The position numbers and the translations under genes were made by a program. Of a DNA stretch of 64,000 bases, positions 20,557-29,829 are shown one piece after another. The stretch is from Desulfuromonas sp. KJ2020 (GTDB lineage Bacteria; Desulfobacterota; Desulfuromonadia; Desulfuromonadales; SZUA-540). The stretch covers positions 527,192 to 591,191 of the forward strand of contig NZ_JAKUKE010000003.1 in assembly GCF_024197615.1 (NCBI RefSeq). Reading direction: 5' to 3'. The first letter of the stretch is position 1. Each line of letters begins with the position of its first letter. The notes beneath the pieces were generated by a model. It was not told the origin of the DNA, made no database searches, and was given only the letters and a program-made list of their open reading frames with translations.

Positions 20557-21606
20557 TCAGGTCAGTTTCACCTGTTCGTTGCAGTCGGAGCATTTGGTAA
20601 TTTCGCCGATCAGGTAGGCTTTTTCCTGCAGCCCGCCGAGACGGCCCAGAATATCCTCGGCTTCGACTGCCGGTACGATAAGGACCATGCCGATACCGTA
20701 GTTGAAGGTCCGGTACATCTCGGTTTCGTCAATGTTGCCGCCCTGGCGCAATACTTCAAAGATGGGAGGCTTGGGCCAGCTGTCTTTTTGAAGAATCGCC
20801 TGGCAGTTTTTTGGTAAAACGCGTGGGATGTTTTCGAGGACGCCGCCCCCGGTGATGTGGGCCATGCCCTTGATCTGGAAGTCGCGTATCAGATTGAGAA
20901 TCGCCTTGACGTAGATGCGCGTAGGGGTGAGGAGGGCCTCTCCCAGAGAGGTCTGCAGTTCATCCAGGCGACTGTCGACCGACAGACCCATTTTGTCAAA
21001 GAATACTTTGCGGGCCAGGGAATAACCGTTGGAATGCAGGCCGCTTGAAGCAATGCCGATGATGGCGTCGCCGACGGTGATGGTGGAGCCGTCGATGATT
21101 TTGTCGTCATCGACCACGCCGACCGTAAAACCGGCCAGGTCGTATTCTCCCTCACTGTACATGCCGGGCATTTCGGCCGTTTCGCCGCCGATAAGAGCAC
21201 AACCCGCCTGCACGCAGCCCTCGGAAATGCCCTTGACGATCTCCACGGCTTTTTCAGGGGAGAGCTTGCCCGTGGCCAGGTAGTCGAGGAAAAAGAGGGG
21301 TTCGGCCCCCTGGACGATGATGTCGTTGACGCACATGGCCACGAGGTCGATGCCCACCGTGTCGTGTTTGTCCATCATGAAGGCCAGTTTGAGCTTGGTT
21401 CCCACGCCATCGGTCGAGGAGACCAGCGTCGGCCTCTTGTATTTGTCGGCATGAAGAGAGAAAAGACCGCCAAAACCACCGATATCCGTTTTGACCTCGG
21501 GGCGTGTCGTGGCTTTGACGAGGGGTTTGATCATCTGTACAAAACGATTACCGGCATCGATGTCTACGCCGGCGTCCCTGTAGGTAATTTTGTCTTTCTG
21601 GCTCAA
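20557..21606 (-). CDS. purM: Phosphoribosylformylglycinamidine cyclo-ligase (AIR synthetase)
   Basis: The 349-residue enzyme closes the imidazole ring, turning FGAM into AIR with ATP. It shows the family features [15 protein letters not shown] near the N-terminus, [23 protein letters not shown] and [16 protein letters not shown]. The start codon is TTG, with AAGGAG nine bases before it on the minus strand. A four-cysteine-like end (KCSDCNEQV) is a small C-terminal extra. It leads the purM-purN operon. Confidence 0.95.
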   Translation of the reverse strand: MSQKDKITYRDAGVDIDAGNRFVQMIKPLVKATTRPEVKTDIGGFGGLFSLHADKYKRPTLVSSTDGVGTKLKLAFMMDKHDTVGIDLVAMCVNDIIVQGAEPLFFLDYLATGKLSPEKAVEIVKGISEGCVQAGCALIGGETAEMPGMYSEGEYDLAGFTVGVVDDDKIIDGSTITVGDAIIGIASSGLHSNGYSLARKVFFDKMGLSVDSRLDELQTSLGEALLTPTRIYVKAILNLIRDFQIKGMAHITGGGVLENIPRVLPKNCQAILQKDSWPKPPIFEVLRQGGNIDETEMYRTFNYGIGMVLIVPAVEAEDILGRLGGLQEKAYLIGEITKCSDCNEQVKLT

Positions 21607-21640
21607 TGCGGCAGGCTCCTTGATGGTGAAAAGTGGCCCC

Positions 21641-21669
21641 TTTGTAAATCAATGATCCCCCCTTGTCAA
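21641..21669 (-). promoter_or_regulatory. Candidate sigma-70 promoter for purM
   Basis: On the minus strand a perfect TTGACA (21664-21669) is followed after 17 bases by TACAAA (21641-21646), about 35 bases before the purM start. The rest of the 281-base divergent gap to rimI shows no gene and no clear second promoter. Confidence 0.6.
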
Positions 21670-21887
21670 TGGCAATCTGCCGCCCGGTGACCGGGGCCGC
21701 ATTAGTTCTTTACAGGGGGTTGAGGGGTGCATTAAGATAGCGGGCCACGACATGGGGCGGTAGCGGCGGTGCTTCGGTAAATGATCTCCGCAAGGTCATC
21801 ATTTTATCTTATTTTGCCTTGATGTCACGGCAATTTTTTCCTCTGTGTCATACCGTTCTGCCGGTGTGTTTTCTCCTTGCAGGGAGT

Positions 21888-22337
21888 ATGCGATTGGACC
21901 ACGTTTCTATCCGGCCCATGACGCCCCAAGATCTGGAAGAGGTTCTGCATATCGAAGGCTTGTGTCAGGCTCGCCCTTGGTCAGTTGCCTCTTTTTTGGC
22001 TGAACTAGACAACCCGCACAGCCGCATCGAGCTCCTCTTTATGGAGGATCGTCTGGCGGGTTTTCTCTGCTCCAGTCTCGTGTGCGGCGAGATGACCATC
22101 CTCAATGTGGCGACCCACCCCTCGTTTCGCCGCCGGGGAGTCGCGGCCAGACTGCTCACGCATGGGCTCGAACAGGCCAGGCAAGTCGGTCTGGAAAAGG
22201 TTTTTCTGGAGGTACGGATTAACAATGTCGGGGCCATCGCCCTTTATCGGCGTTTCGGCTTTCGGGAGATTTCCCGTCGCCCCGGCTATTATGCCGATGG
22301 CGAGGACGCCCTGGTGATGCAGCGTGATGAAATATAG
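21888..22337 (+). CDS. rimI: Ribosomal-protein-alanine N-acetyltransferase
   Basis: This 149-residue GNAT acetyltransferase has the acetyl-CoA loop RRRGVAARLL and the RimI signature EVRINNVGAIALYRRFGF, ending with GYYADGEDALVM. RimI acetylates the N-terminus of ribosomal protein S18 and possibly others. The ATG at 21888 follows CAGGGA and gives the normal family length; an in-frame ATG at 21819 would add a non-conserved hydrophobic stretch. Confidence 0.88.
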   Translation: MRLDHVSIRPMTPQDLEEVLHIEGLCQARPWSVASFLAELDNPHSRIELLFMEDRLAGFLCSSLVCGEMTILNVATHPSFRRRGVAARLLTHGLEQARQVGLEKVFLEVRINNVGAIALYRRFGFREISRRPGYYADGEDALVMQRDEI

Positions 22338-22402
22338 TCAGAGTCCGGTTTTTTAGGAACCGCTCGGTTCCAACCGGCGATTAACAGGAGAGATGAGTAG
22401 GT

Positions 22403-23260
22403 ATGAAGAATTACAAAACCGTAGTGCTATCCAACCAGGAAATATCCACCGGATATTACCGCATGCGCATCCTGGCGCCCGGTTTCGGCAGCAAGGCCAA
22501 GCCCGGCCAGTTCCTCATGTTCCGGGTGCAGACGTCCTTGCCGCCCCTGCTGCGGCGTCCTTTCGGCATCTTCCGCACCGGTTTTCTGCCAGCCGACTGC
22601 GATGGACAGGCTCCCAAGGAGTTTGTGGAAATTCTCTACAAAGTCGTCGGACGTGGCACGGACATCATGAGCAACCTGCAGGTGGGCAGCAAGGTGGAAG
22701 TCCTCGGTCCCTTGGGGCGCGGCTTCGATATGGGGGTTCCCGGGGAACAGAAGATTCTGGTGGGCGGCGGCATCGGTCTCGTACCGCTTTACATGCTGGC
22801 CAGGGAGTTGACCCGGAAGAGTTCTGTGCGCCTGCTGATGGGCGGGCGAACACGAGAAGATATCCTGGCCGTGACCGAATTTGAACGCTTGGGGGTCGAG
22901 ACCTACGTGTCTACCGATGACGGCAGCCTGGGAGAAGAAGGCCTGGTGACCCAGGTGCTTTTGCGCAAACTCGACAAGTATCCCAACGCCTCCGTCTATG
23001 CCTGCGGACCGATGCCAATGATCGAAGCGGTGCAAGAGATCTGTGCCGCGCGCGGGGTGCCCCTGCAGGTGTCGCTCGAAGCCCTTATGGCCTGCGGAGT
23101 CGGTGCCTGTCTCGGTTGCGTGGTCAAAGGCGCCGGCCACAGCGAGGCCAGCCCGCGCTATCTGTGCTCCTGCAAGGAGGGGCCGGTCTTCCGGGCGGAA
23201 CAACTGGATTGGACGAAACTGGGGCAGGAGCCCGGCTATTGTGAGGGATGCAAGATATGA
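22403..23260 (+). CDS. pyrK: Dihydroorotate dehydrogenase electron-transfer subunit
   Basis: The 285-residue FAD/[2Fe-2S] protein passes electrons from PyrD to NAD+. Features are PPLLRRPFGIF for FAD, GGGIGLVPLYMLA for the NAD domain, CGPMPM, and the C-terminal iron-sulfur ligands in MACGVGACLGCVV plus LCSC. Its stop overlaps the pyrD start (ATGA), typical of the heterotetrameric type 1B enzyme. Confidence 0.93.
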   Translation: MKNYKTVVLSNQEISTGYYRMRILAPGFGSKAKPGQFLMFRVQTSLPPLLRRPFGIFRTGFLPADCDGQAPKEFVEILYKVVGRGTDIMSNLQVGSKVEVLGPLGRGFDMGVPGEQKILVGGGIGLVPLYMLARELTRKSSVRLLMGGRTREDILAVTEFERLGVETYVSTDDGSLGEEGLVTQVLLRKLDKYPNASVYACGPMPMIEAVQEICAARGVPLQVSLEALMACGVGACLGCVVKGAGHSEASPRYLCSCKEGPVFRAEQLDWTKLGQEPGYCEGCKI

Positions 23261-24207
23261 GCGGAAAAGCCAGAGAAAACGGGATGAAGAACAAGCGCCC
23301 CAGCCTGGCGGTGGAGATCGCCGGCATCAAGCTAAAGAACCCGGTCATGCCGGCTTCGGGGACCTTCGGGTACGGTGAAGAATATGCGCCCTTTATTGAC
23401 CTGGAGCGCCTCGGGGCCATTGTGACCAAAGGGCTGTCGCTGGCGCCCAAGGCAGGCAACCCCACGCCCCGCATCGCAGAGACCATCAGCGGCATGCTCA
23501 ATGCCATCGGCCTGCAGAACGTCGGCGTGGACGCCTTCATTCAGCATAAGCTCCCCTTTCTGCGGGAGATCAATACGCCGGTCATCGTCAACTTCTTCGG
23601 CAACACCCTGGACGAATACGGCGAGGTGGCCCGGCGGCTTTCCGATATTCCCGAGGTGGCCGGGGTGGAGCTGAACATCTCCTGCCCCAACGTCAAGCAG
23701 GGCGGCATCGTCTTTGGTACCGACCCCAAGGCGGCCTCCGAGGTGGTCGGCCTGGTGCGAAAGCACCTGAAAAAGCCCCTGATCGTCAAACTGACTCCCA
23801 ATGTCACTGACATTTCGGTCACGGCCCGGGCCGCGGAAGAGGCAGGGGCCGACGCTATCTGCTGCATCAACACCCTCACCGGCATGGCCGTGGACGTCAA
23901 GACCCGGCGGCCGCGCCTGGCCAACAAGACGGGTGGGCTTTCGGGGCCGGCCATCCGGCCGGTGGCGGTGCGGATGGTCCATCAGGTGGTGCAGGCCGTC
24001 AAAGTGCCCGTCATCGGTGTCGGCGGTATCATGCGTCCTATGGATGCCCTGGAATTTCTGATCGTCGGGGCTAAAGCCGTGCAGGTGGGAACCGCCAACT
24101 TTGTCGATCCAGCTGTTATGATGACCATTATTGACGGCATCGAGGCTTTCTGTGTGGAAGAGGGTATTACGGATATCCATCAGCTGATAGGCAGCTTGCA
24201 GCTCTAA
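23257..24207 (+). CDS. pyrD: Dihydroorotate dehydrogenase, type 1B catalytic subunit
   Basis: The 316-residue FMN enzyme oxidises dihydroorotate to orotate in pyrimidine synthesis. Visible motifs are VMPASGTFGYGEE, NISCPNVKQGG with the catalytic cysteine, KLTPNVTDI, and the phosphate-binding VIGVGGIM. The start at 23257 is chosen for the ATGA overlap with pyrK; a later ATG at 23284 would also fit. The presence of pyrK confirms class 1B, NAD-dependent. Confidence 0.94.
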   Translation: MSGKARENGMKNKRPSLAVEIAGIKLKNPVMPASGTFGYGEEYAPFIDLERLGAIVTKGLSLAPKAGNPTPRIAETISGMLNAIGLQNVGVDAFIQHKLPFLREINTPVIVNFFGNTLDEYGEVARRLSDIPEVAGVELNISCPNVKQGGIVFGTDPKAASEVVGLVRKHLKKPLIVKLTPNVTDISVTARAAEEAGADAICCINTLTGMAVDVKTRRPRLANKTGGLSGPAIRPVAVRMVHQVVQAVKVPVIGVGGIMRPMDALEFLIVGAKAVQVGTANFVDPAVMMTIIDGIEAFCVEEGITDIHQLIGSLQL

Positions 24208-24223
24208 GGCGCACCGGGGGAAC

Positions 24224-26893
24224 ATGGAGGTTATCACCACCCACGTCAATGCCGATTTCGACTGTCTAGGCAGCATGATCGCCGCCAGGCGTCTCTACCC
24301 GGAGGCCCATCTGATCTTTGCCGGGGCCCAGGAGCGGAATCTGCGTGAATTTCTGCAGGAAGACGGGGTGGTGGACCCGGCCCTGTTCAAGCGCGTAAAG
24401 GATATCGATCTGGACCAGGTCACCCGGCTTATCCTGGTGGACGTGCGTCAGTCCGACCGCATCGGCCCTTTCGGCGAAGTGGCCCGCCGGGAGAAGGTGG
24501 AACTCCATATCTACGATCACCATCCGGCTGGCAACGCCGATCTCAAGGGCGTGGTGGAGCACATCGAGTCGGTTGGCTCCACCGTGACGGTTCTGACCGG
24601 TATTTTTCAGCAGCGGGGTATCGTGCCAACGGCTGAGGAGGCGACCATGATGATGCTCGGCCTCTACGAAGATACCGGCAGCCTGCTCTTCAGTTCCACC
24701 ACCACGGACGATTACCTGGCCGCCGCTTTTCTCCTCTCCCATGGCGCCAACCTTAACACGGTCGCCGATTTTCTCACCCAGGAACTGACCGCCGACCAGG
24801 TGGCGCTGTTGCATGATCTGATTGAGTCCCGCACGATTCTCCACATCGCCGGTGTCGAAGTGGTTGTCGCCCAGGCCTCGGCGGATCACTTTGTCGGCGA
24901 TCTCGCCGTGTTGGCCCATAAGCTTATGGACATGGAAGGGACGCAGTCGCTTATCGTGGTCGCGCGTCTGGGCGGCCGGGTCTTCATGGTCGGACGCTCC
25001 CGGGCACCTGAAGTCGACATGGGACAAATTTTCTCCCGCTTTGGTGGCGGCGGCCACTCTTTTGCCGCTTCGGCGACCGTACGCGACCTGACTCTTCTGG
25101 AAATCGTCGATCGTCTGCCCGCCGTGTTGCAGCAGCATGTTCAGCCTCGCTGGGAGGCGCGCCACCTGATGTCCTCGCCCGTCAAAACCATCGCCAAAGA
25201 CGCCAGTATGCGCGAGACACGGGCCATTTTCACCCGCTATAACATCAATGCTCTTCCCGTGGTGGACGATCACCGGGTGGTCGGTCTGATCACCCGCCAA
25301 CTGGCGGACCGGGCCGTTCACCATGGCCTGGCTGAACAGCCGGTCAGTGACTATATGACCGGAGATTTCTTTGAGGTCGATCCTCACACCCCCATCGCCG
25401 TACTGCAGGAACAGTTGATGGAGCGCAATCAGCGCTTTGTCCCGGTGGTGGAGGAAGGCCGTCTGGTCGGCGCCATCACCCGTACCGATCTTCTGCGCCA
25501 CATGATTTCCGGCGCCCGCGCCTTGCGCACCGGCACCGAGGCGATCGACACCCTCGTTGGCGGCGGTGGCCTCAAAAAACGGCGGGTGGAGCGCATGCTG
25601 GCCGATCAGTTGCCCCCACGCATTCAAGACCTTCTGCGCCGGTTCGGGCGCATCGCCGATGAACAGGGGGTCAGTATTTTCGCTGTCGGCGGCTTCGTGC
25701 GCGACCTGCTCCTGCAGCAGGAAAATCTCGATATTGATATCGTCGTCGAGGGCGATGGCATCGCCTTTGCTGAAGCCTGCGCCATTGACCAGGGCTGCCG
25801 CATCCGTTCTCACAAGAAGTTCGGCACGGCGGTGTTGATTTTCCCCGACGGCTTCAAGCTGGATGTCGCGTCGGCCCGCATGGAATATTACACCTCTCCC
25901 GGCGCCCTGCCTCAGGTCGAGCACGCCGGCATCAAGCTTGACCTTTATCGACGCGACTTCACCATCAACACCCTGGCGATCGCGCTGAATGAGGCCCATT
26001 ACGGCGAACTTATCGATTTCTTCGGCGCCCAGAAAGATCTCAAGGAAAAGGCCGTGCGTGTCCTGCACAGTCTGAGCTTTGTCGAGGACCCGACGCGGAT
26101 TTTCCGTGCTATCCGTTTTGAGCAGCGCCTCGGTTTTCATCTCGGTGTTCACACCCAGCAGCTGCTCCAGAGTGCCGTGCGCATGGGGTTTCTGGCCAAA
26201 GCGGGGGGGCGTCGCCTCTACAACGAATTGGTCATTATTCTCAAAGAGGCGGCGCCGTTGCCGGCTTTGCTGCGCATGGGAGAGTTCGGCCTGCTCCAGC
26301 GCCTGCAGACCGGGCTCGAGGTGAACCCTGCCATTCGCCAGCTTTTCGAGAGAGCTCCCCGCATTCTGAACTGGTACGAACTGCTCTATACTGGGGAGAC
26401 CTGCGAGGCCTGGCAGGTTTATTTCCTCTGCCTGCTTTCCGAGCTTGATCATGCGGCCGTACGCGGTTTCTGTGAACGTCTGGATATCCCACCCAAGCCG
26501 CGGCAGGTGTTTATGGAGGAGCGTCGGGAAGGTCATCGTGTCCTGCAACTGCTGGAACGCCGCCACAGCCGCAAATCAAGCCCAGGACCCGTTGACTTGC
26601 ACCGCTGGCTCGAACCCCTCTCCACCGAAATCCTGCTCTTTCTTATGGCCCGCGCTTCCTGCGAAGAAGTGCGTCGCTGGATCTCCCTTTTCGTCACCCA
26701 GCTGCGCGAGATCTCGCCGCTGCTCAACGGACATGACCTGCGCCGTCTCGGTATTCCGCCCGGCCCCGAGTACAAAACGATCCTCGCGGCGCTGCTCAAG
26801 GCCCGTCTTGCCGGGCGCGTGGTTACCCGCGAGGATGAACTGGCCATGGTGCGCAAGCGTTTTCTGTTACAGGATGTCGACGGCAACGAATAA
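24224..26893 (+). CDS. DHH-CBS-tRNA nucleotidyltransferase (polyA polymerase family) fusion protein
   Basis: This 889-residue protein joins three units. Residues 1-310 are a DHH/DHHA1 phosphoesterase: THVNADFDCLGS, DHHPAGNAD and FGGGGHSFAASATV. Residues ~315-430 are a CBS pair: MSSPVKTIAKDASMRE and DYMTGDFFEVD. From ~485 comes a class II nucleotidyltransferase: GGFVRDLLL, LDIDIVVEGDG, RRDFTINTLAIALN and DPTRIFRAIRFEQR. In Geobacter-type bacteria such proteins are thought to be A-adding enzymes for tRNA 3' ends. The DHH part may be a nano-RNase or cyclic-dinucleotide phosphodiesterase, and the CBS pair probably senses adenosine nucleotides. The gene lies 16 bases after pyrD. Confidence 0.88.
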   Translation: MEVITTHVNADFDCLGSMIAARRLYPEAHLIFAGAQERNLREFLQEDGVVDPALFKRVKDIDLDQVTRLILVDVRQSDRIGPFGEVARREKVELHIYDHHPAGNADLKGVVEHIESVGSTVTVLTGIFQQRGIVPTAEEATMMMLGLYEDTGSLLFSSTTTDDYLAAAFLLSHGANLNTVADFLTQELTADQVALLHDLIESRTILHIAGVEVVVAQASADHFVGDLAVLAHKLMDMEGTQSLIVVARLGGRVFMVGRSRAPEVDMGQIFSRFGGGGHSFAASATVRDLTLLEIVDRLPAVLQQHVQPRWEARHLMSSPVKTIAKDASMRETRAIFTRYNINALPVVDDHRVVGLITRQLADRAVHHGLAEQPVSDYMTGDFFEVDPHTPIAVLQEQLMERNQRFVPVVEEGRLVGAITRTDLLRHMISGARALRTGTEAIDTLVGGGGLKKRRVERMLADQLPPRIQDLLRRFGRIADEQGVSIFAVGGFVRDLLLQQENLDIDIVVEGDGIAFAEACAIDQGCRIRSHKKFGTAVLIFPDGFKLDVASARMEYYTSPGALPQVEHAGIKLDLYRRDFTINTLAIALNEAHYGELIDFFGAQKDLKEKAVRVLHSLSFVEDPTRIFRAIRFEQRLGFHLGVHTQQLLQSAVRMGFLAKAGGRRLYNELVIILKEAAPLPALLRMGEFGLLQRLQTGLEVNPAIRQLFERAPRILNWYELLYTGETCEAWQVYFLCLLSELDHAAVRGFCERLDIPPKPRQVFMEERREGHRVLQLLERRHSRKSSPGPVDLHRWLEPLSTEILLFLMARASCEEVRRWISLFVTQLREISPLLNGHDLRRLGIPPGPEYKTILAALLKARLAGRVVTREDELAMVRKRFLLQDVDGNE

Positions 26894-27000
26894 TCGCCTT
26901 TTCATCGGGGTCCACGGCTGACTCGGGTCGGGATTCGTTGACTTGCTCTGCCGTATCTGTTAAGAAATTTTACCCTTGCTCTCGAAACGGATCTGCCGAC

Positions 27001-27687
27001 ATGGAACAAATACTGGTCAAAATTTCGATCATGCTGGTCCCCGCCTTGCTGGCGGTTACCATGCATGAGTTGTCCCACGGCTTTTTTGCCGAAAAGTTCG
27101 GTGATCCCACCGCCCGCCTTTTGGGCCGGCTGACTCTCAACCCTCTCAAGCATCTCGACCCTATTGGTACCCTGGCCCTGCTGTTTTTCGGTTTCGGTTG
27201 GGCGCGTCCCGTCCCCGTTAATTTCAACAACCTCAGAAATCCCAAGCAGAATATGATCTGGGTGGCGCTGGCCGGTCCTCTGAGCAATTTTGCCCTGGCG
27301 TTGCTTTCGGCGCTGCTCCTGCGTGGCCTCGCTGTGGTCGCCGAGCTGAAAGTTCTGGAAGGAACCCTGCTGCAGGCGGCCTTCGAACCCATCGTGCTCA
27401 TGGTGTCCTTCAGCCTGCTGATCAATGTCATTCTGGCCGTTTTCAACCTGATTCCCGTGCCTCCGCTGGATGGCGGCCGCGTCTTGACGGGCATCCTTCC
27501 CAAGAAACAGGCCGATATGCTGGCCCGACTGGAGCCTTTCGGGTTTGTTATCATCATCTTCGTGGTGTTCTTCACCGATGTCTGGCGCGTTTTTCTGTAT
27601 CCCCTCATCTGGTTCGTGGTCGACAAGCTGGCCGGGCCCCAGGTGGGTGTGGTGGAATACGTCATGCGTTTCCTGTTCGGAAACTGA
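27001..27687 (+). CDS. Site-2 protease family (M50) membrane metalloprotease
   Basis: The 228-residue integral membrane protein has the zinc motif HELSH at residues 22-26 in its first helix and the second metal motif NLIPVPPLDGGRVL further on. Short M50 proteins of this kind, without a PDZ domain, are widespread; substrates are mostly unknown. ATG 27001 is chosen because the extension upstream is not hydrophobic or conserved. It is 12 bases before scpA, as often seen in deltaproteobacteria. Confidence 0.85.
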   Translation: MEQILVKISIMLVPALLAVTMHELSHGFFAEKFGDPTARLLGRLTLNPLKHLDPIGTLALLFFGFGWARPVPVNFNNLRNPKQNMIWVALAGPLSNFALALLSALLLRGLAVVAELKVLEGTLLQAAFEPIVLMVSFSLLINVILAVFNLIPVPPLDGGRVLTGILPKKQADMLARLEPFGFVIIIFVVFFTDVWRVFLYPLIWFVVDKLAGPQVGVVEYVMRFLFGN

Positions 27688-27699
27688 GGCGGCTGCTTC

Positions 27700-28467
27700 A
27701 TGGCCTATCAGGTAAAAATCGAAAATTTCGAAGGCCCCCTCGACCTGCTTCTTCATCTCATCAAAAAGAACGAGATGGATATCTACGATATCCCCATGGC
27801 GGAGATCACCGCCCAGTATCTGGCCTTCATCGACGCCATGAAGAGTCTCAATCTCGATGTGGCCGGCGAGTTTCTGCTCATGGCGGCGACCTTGATCCAT
27901 ATCAAGTCCCGCCTGCTGCTGCCGGCCAGCGAGGAGGAGGATCTCGAGGAGGAAGAGGAGGACCCGCGCGCCGAACTGGTTCGCCGCCTGCTGGAATACC
28001 AGAAATACAAGGATGCGGCCGAGAGGCTCGATGCCTTTCCGCAACTGCAGCGGGATGTCTTTGTGCGGGATTTTGTCGAGCCGGAGGCCGAGCCGGCGGC
28101 GGAGACGGAGTTCGAAGCCGTGGGTATCTACGAGCTGGTCGAGGCTTTTCGGCGGTTTCTGCAGGAGCACCCCGAAGCGCCCGTGCACGAGGTCGATACG
28201 GAGCGGCTTTCCGTCACGGAGCGTATCCATGGCATTCTGGATCTCTTTAGCCAGCGGGAAAACCTGCTCTTTACCGAACTGTTCAGTCAGAAGCCCGACC
28301 GGCATGAGATCGTGGTCACCTTTCTGGCCATGCTCGAATTGGTCAAGCTGCGCCTGATTCGCCTGATGCAGAACGAAAAACATGGTCCTATCTGGCTCTA
28401 TCCGTCTGAGGATGGCGGCGACCGGGCGACCTGGCCTGTGGATGAGGAGACCCTTGGATACCACTGA
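27700..28467 (+). CDS. scpA: Segregation and condensation protein A
   Basis: ScpA is the kleisin that bridges SMC heads in chromosome condensation. The 255 residues open with the family signature YQVKIENFEGPLDLLLHLIKK. AAYLIHIKSRLLLP-type helix AATLIHIKSRLLLPA follows, then an acidic run (SEEEDLEEEEEDP), and a winged-helix C-terminus with VTFLAMLELVKL. It overlaps scpB. Confidence 0.94.
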   Translation: MAYQVKIENFEGPLDLLLHLIKKNEMDIYDIPMAEITAQYLAFIDAMKSLNLDVAGEFLLMAATLIHIKSRLLLPASEEEDLEEEEEDPRAELVRRLLEYQKYKDAAERLDAFPQLQRDVFVRDFVEPEAEPAAETEFEAVGIYELVEAFRRFLQEHPEAPVHEVDTERLSVTERIHGILDLFSQRENLLFTELFSQKPDRHEIVVTFLAMLELVKLRLIRLMQNEKHGPIWLYPSEDGGDRATWPVDEETLGYH

Positions 28468-29053
28468 GATCAAGACTATCGTGGAGTGTCTTATTTTTGC
28501 CTCCGAGGCGCCCATCAAGGCGGAGAGGCTGGCGGAAGCGCTCGATGTAAGCAAAGAGGCAGTTGTGACGGCCTTGGGTGAGCTGATGCGTGACTATGAG
28601 TCCAGGCGGCGCGGCTTTTGCCTGCTGGAGGTGGCCGGCGGCTACCAGTTCCGCAGTCGTCCCGAATATGCGGAATGGGTCCGGCGCCTGCAGAAGAACC
28701 GGCCCTTCAAGTTTTCCCGGGCGGCCCTGGAGACCCTGGCCATCATCGCCTACCGGCAGCCGGTGACCCGGGCCGAGGTCGAATATCTGCGGGGTGTCGA
28801 TTCGGGCGGCGTCGTCAAAACCCTCCTCGATAAACATCTCATCCGCATCCTGGGTAAAAAAGATATCGCCGGTCGGCCTCTGCTCTACGGTACCACAGCC
28901 GAGTTTCTTCAGGTATTCGGCCTGGCCGATCTCTCCAGTCTGCCTACCCTGAAGGAGTTCAGCGAACTGACCCCTGAAACGCTGGAGACGGAAGGGGCGC
29001 GCCTGGAAGACGATTCGGGGCATGGCTGGCCCGAGGACGAACTGGATGAATAA
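28442..29053 (+). CDS. scpB: Segregation and condensation protein B
   Basis: ScpB is a dimer of winged-helix domains that binds ScpA in the SMC complex. The 203 residues contain IVECLIFASEAPIK, YQFRSRPEYAEWV, and the hallmark LSRAALETLAIIAYRQPVTR-type segment (here FSRAALETLAIIAYRQPVTR). ATG 28442 lies inside scpA's end; TTG 28454 is an alternative. An acidic C-terminal tail overlaps the rluB start. Confidence 0.93.
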   Translation: MRRPLDTTEIKTIVECLIFASEAPIKAERLAEALDVSKEAVVTALGELMRDYESRRRGFCLLEVAGGYQFRSRPEYAEWVRRLQKNRPFKFSRAALETLAIIAYRQPVTRAEVEYLRGVDSGGVVKTLLDKHLIRILGKKDIAGRPLLYGTTAEFLQVFGLADLSSLPTLKEFSELTPETLETEGARLEDDSGHGWPEDELDE

Positions 29054-29768
29054 AGGGGCCGCCGAAAGGCTGCAGAAGATCATCGCCGCCGCCGGACTGG
29101 CTTCCAGAAGACAGGCGGAGAAATGGATCGAGGCGGGGAGGGTGACGGTGAATGGCCGTCCCGCCAGTCTGGGTGACACGGCCGATCTGTCCCGCGACGA
29201 AGTGTCTGTCGACGGCAAACCGCTCACCCGGCCGGACCGCCGCACCTATATCCTGCTCAACAAACCGGCCAAATACCTGACCTCCCTGCGGGATCCTCAG
29301 GGGCGCCCCCTGGTCACGGACCTGGTGCGTGAGGTGGGGGCCCGACTCTTTCCCGTCGGACGACTCGACTTCATGACCGAAGGGTTGCTCATTCTGACCA
29401 ATGATGGCGACTTTGCTCAGCGTCTGGCTCATCCCCGCCATGAGGTGGACAAGACCTATCTGGTTCGCGTGCGGGGGGCGCTGACCACTTCGGCCCAAAA
29501 GCGGCTGCAGGAGGGTGTCGACCTGGAGGATGGGCGTACGGCGCCAGCCCGGGTCGAGCGGGTGCGGCAGTCCGGCAGTCACACCTGGTTTGAAATCACC
29601 ATCCATGAAGGACGCAATCGACAGGTGCGGCGCATGTGCGAGGCGGTAGGGTACCCGGTCAGCCGCCTCAAGCGCACGCGCCTGGCTTTTCTCGATCTCA
29701 AGGGCATCCCTCCCGGCCAGTTTCGTCACCTCACCCCGGCCGAGGTCAGCCGTTTGAAAAAGCTCTGA
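29046..29768 (+). CDS. rluB: Pseudouridine synthase RluB/RsuA family
   Basis: The 240-residue enzyme isomerises uridine in rRNA. An S4 RNA-binding domain occupies the first ~60 residues (LQKIIAAAGLASRRQAE). The catalytic aspartate lies in VGRLDFMTEGLLILTNDG. The final motif is GRNRQVRRMCEAVGYPV. The ATG at 29046 overlaps the scpB end, giving a coupled scpA-scpB-rluB set that is conserved in many phyla. Placement as RluB (23S U2605) rather than RsuA is by context. Confidence 0.88.
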   Translation: MNKGAAERLQKIIAAAGLASRRQAEKWIEAGRVTVNGRPASLGDTADLSRDEVSVDGKPLTRPDRRTYILLNKPAKYLTSLRDPQGRPLVTDLVREVGARLFPVGRLDFMTEGLLILTNDGDFAQRLAHPRHEVDKTYLVRVRGALTTSAQKRLQEGVDLEDGRTAPARVERVRQSGSHTWFEITIHEGRNRQVRRMCEAVGYPVSRLKRTRLAFLDLKGIPPGQFRHLTPAEVSRLKKL

Positions 29769-29829
29769 TCTCTGGCATACTTGAGCATTCAATTCTTGCT
29801 TCAAAACACCTGCCCATGAGGGAGCCTTT

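Noticed and set aside
21819-21887. Hydrophobic N-terminal extension of rimI that looks like a signal peptide
   Set aside because: RimI is cytoplasmic, and the ATG at 21888 has a ribosome site and the usual family start.
24266-26566. 766-codon open frame on the minus strand
   Set aside because: It lies wholly opposite the DHH-CBS-nucleotidyltransferase gene, whose motifs are clear. No domain is recognisable in the antisense product; GC-rich third positions keep this frame open.
26902-28554. 550-codon minus-strand frame opposite the site-2 protease and scpA
   Set aside because: Antisense shadow of well-supported genes, rich in His, Gln and Gly, with no family match by eye.
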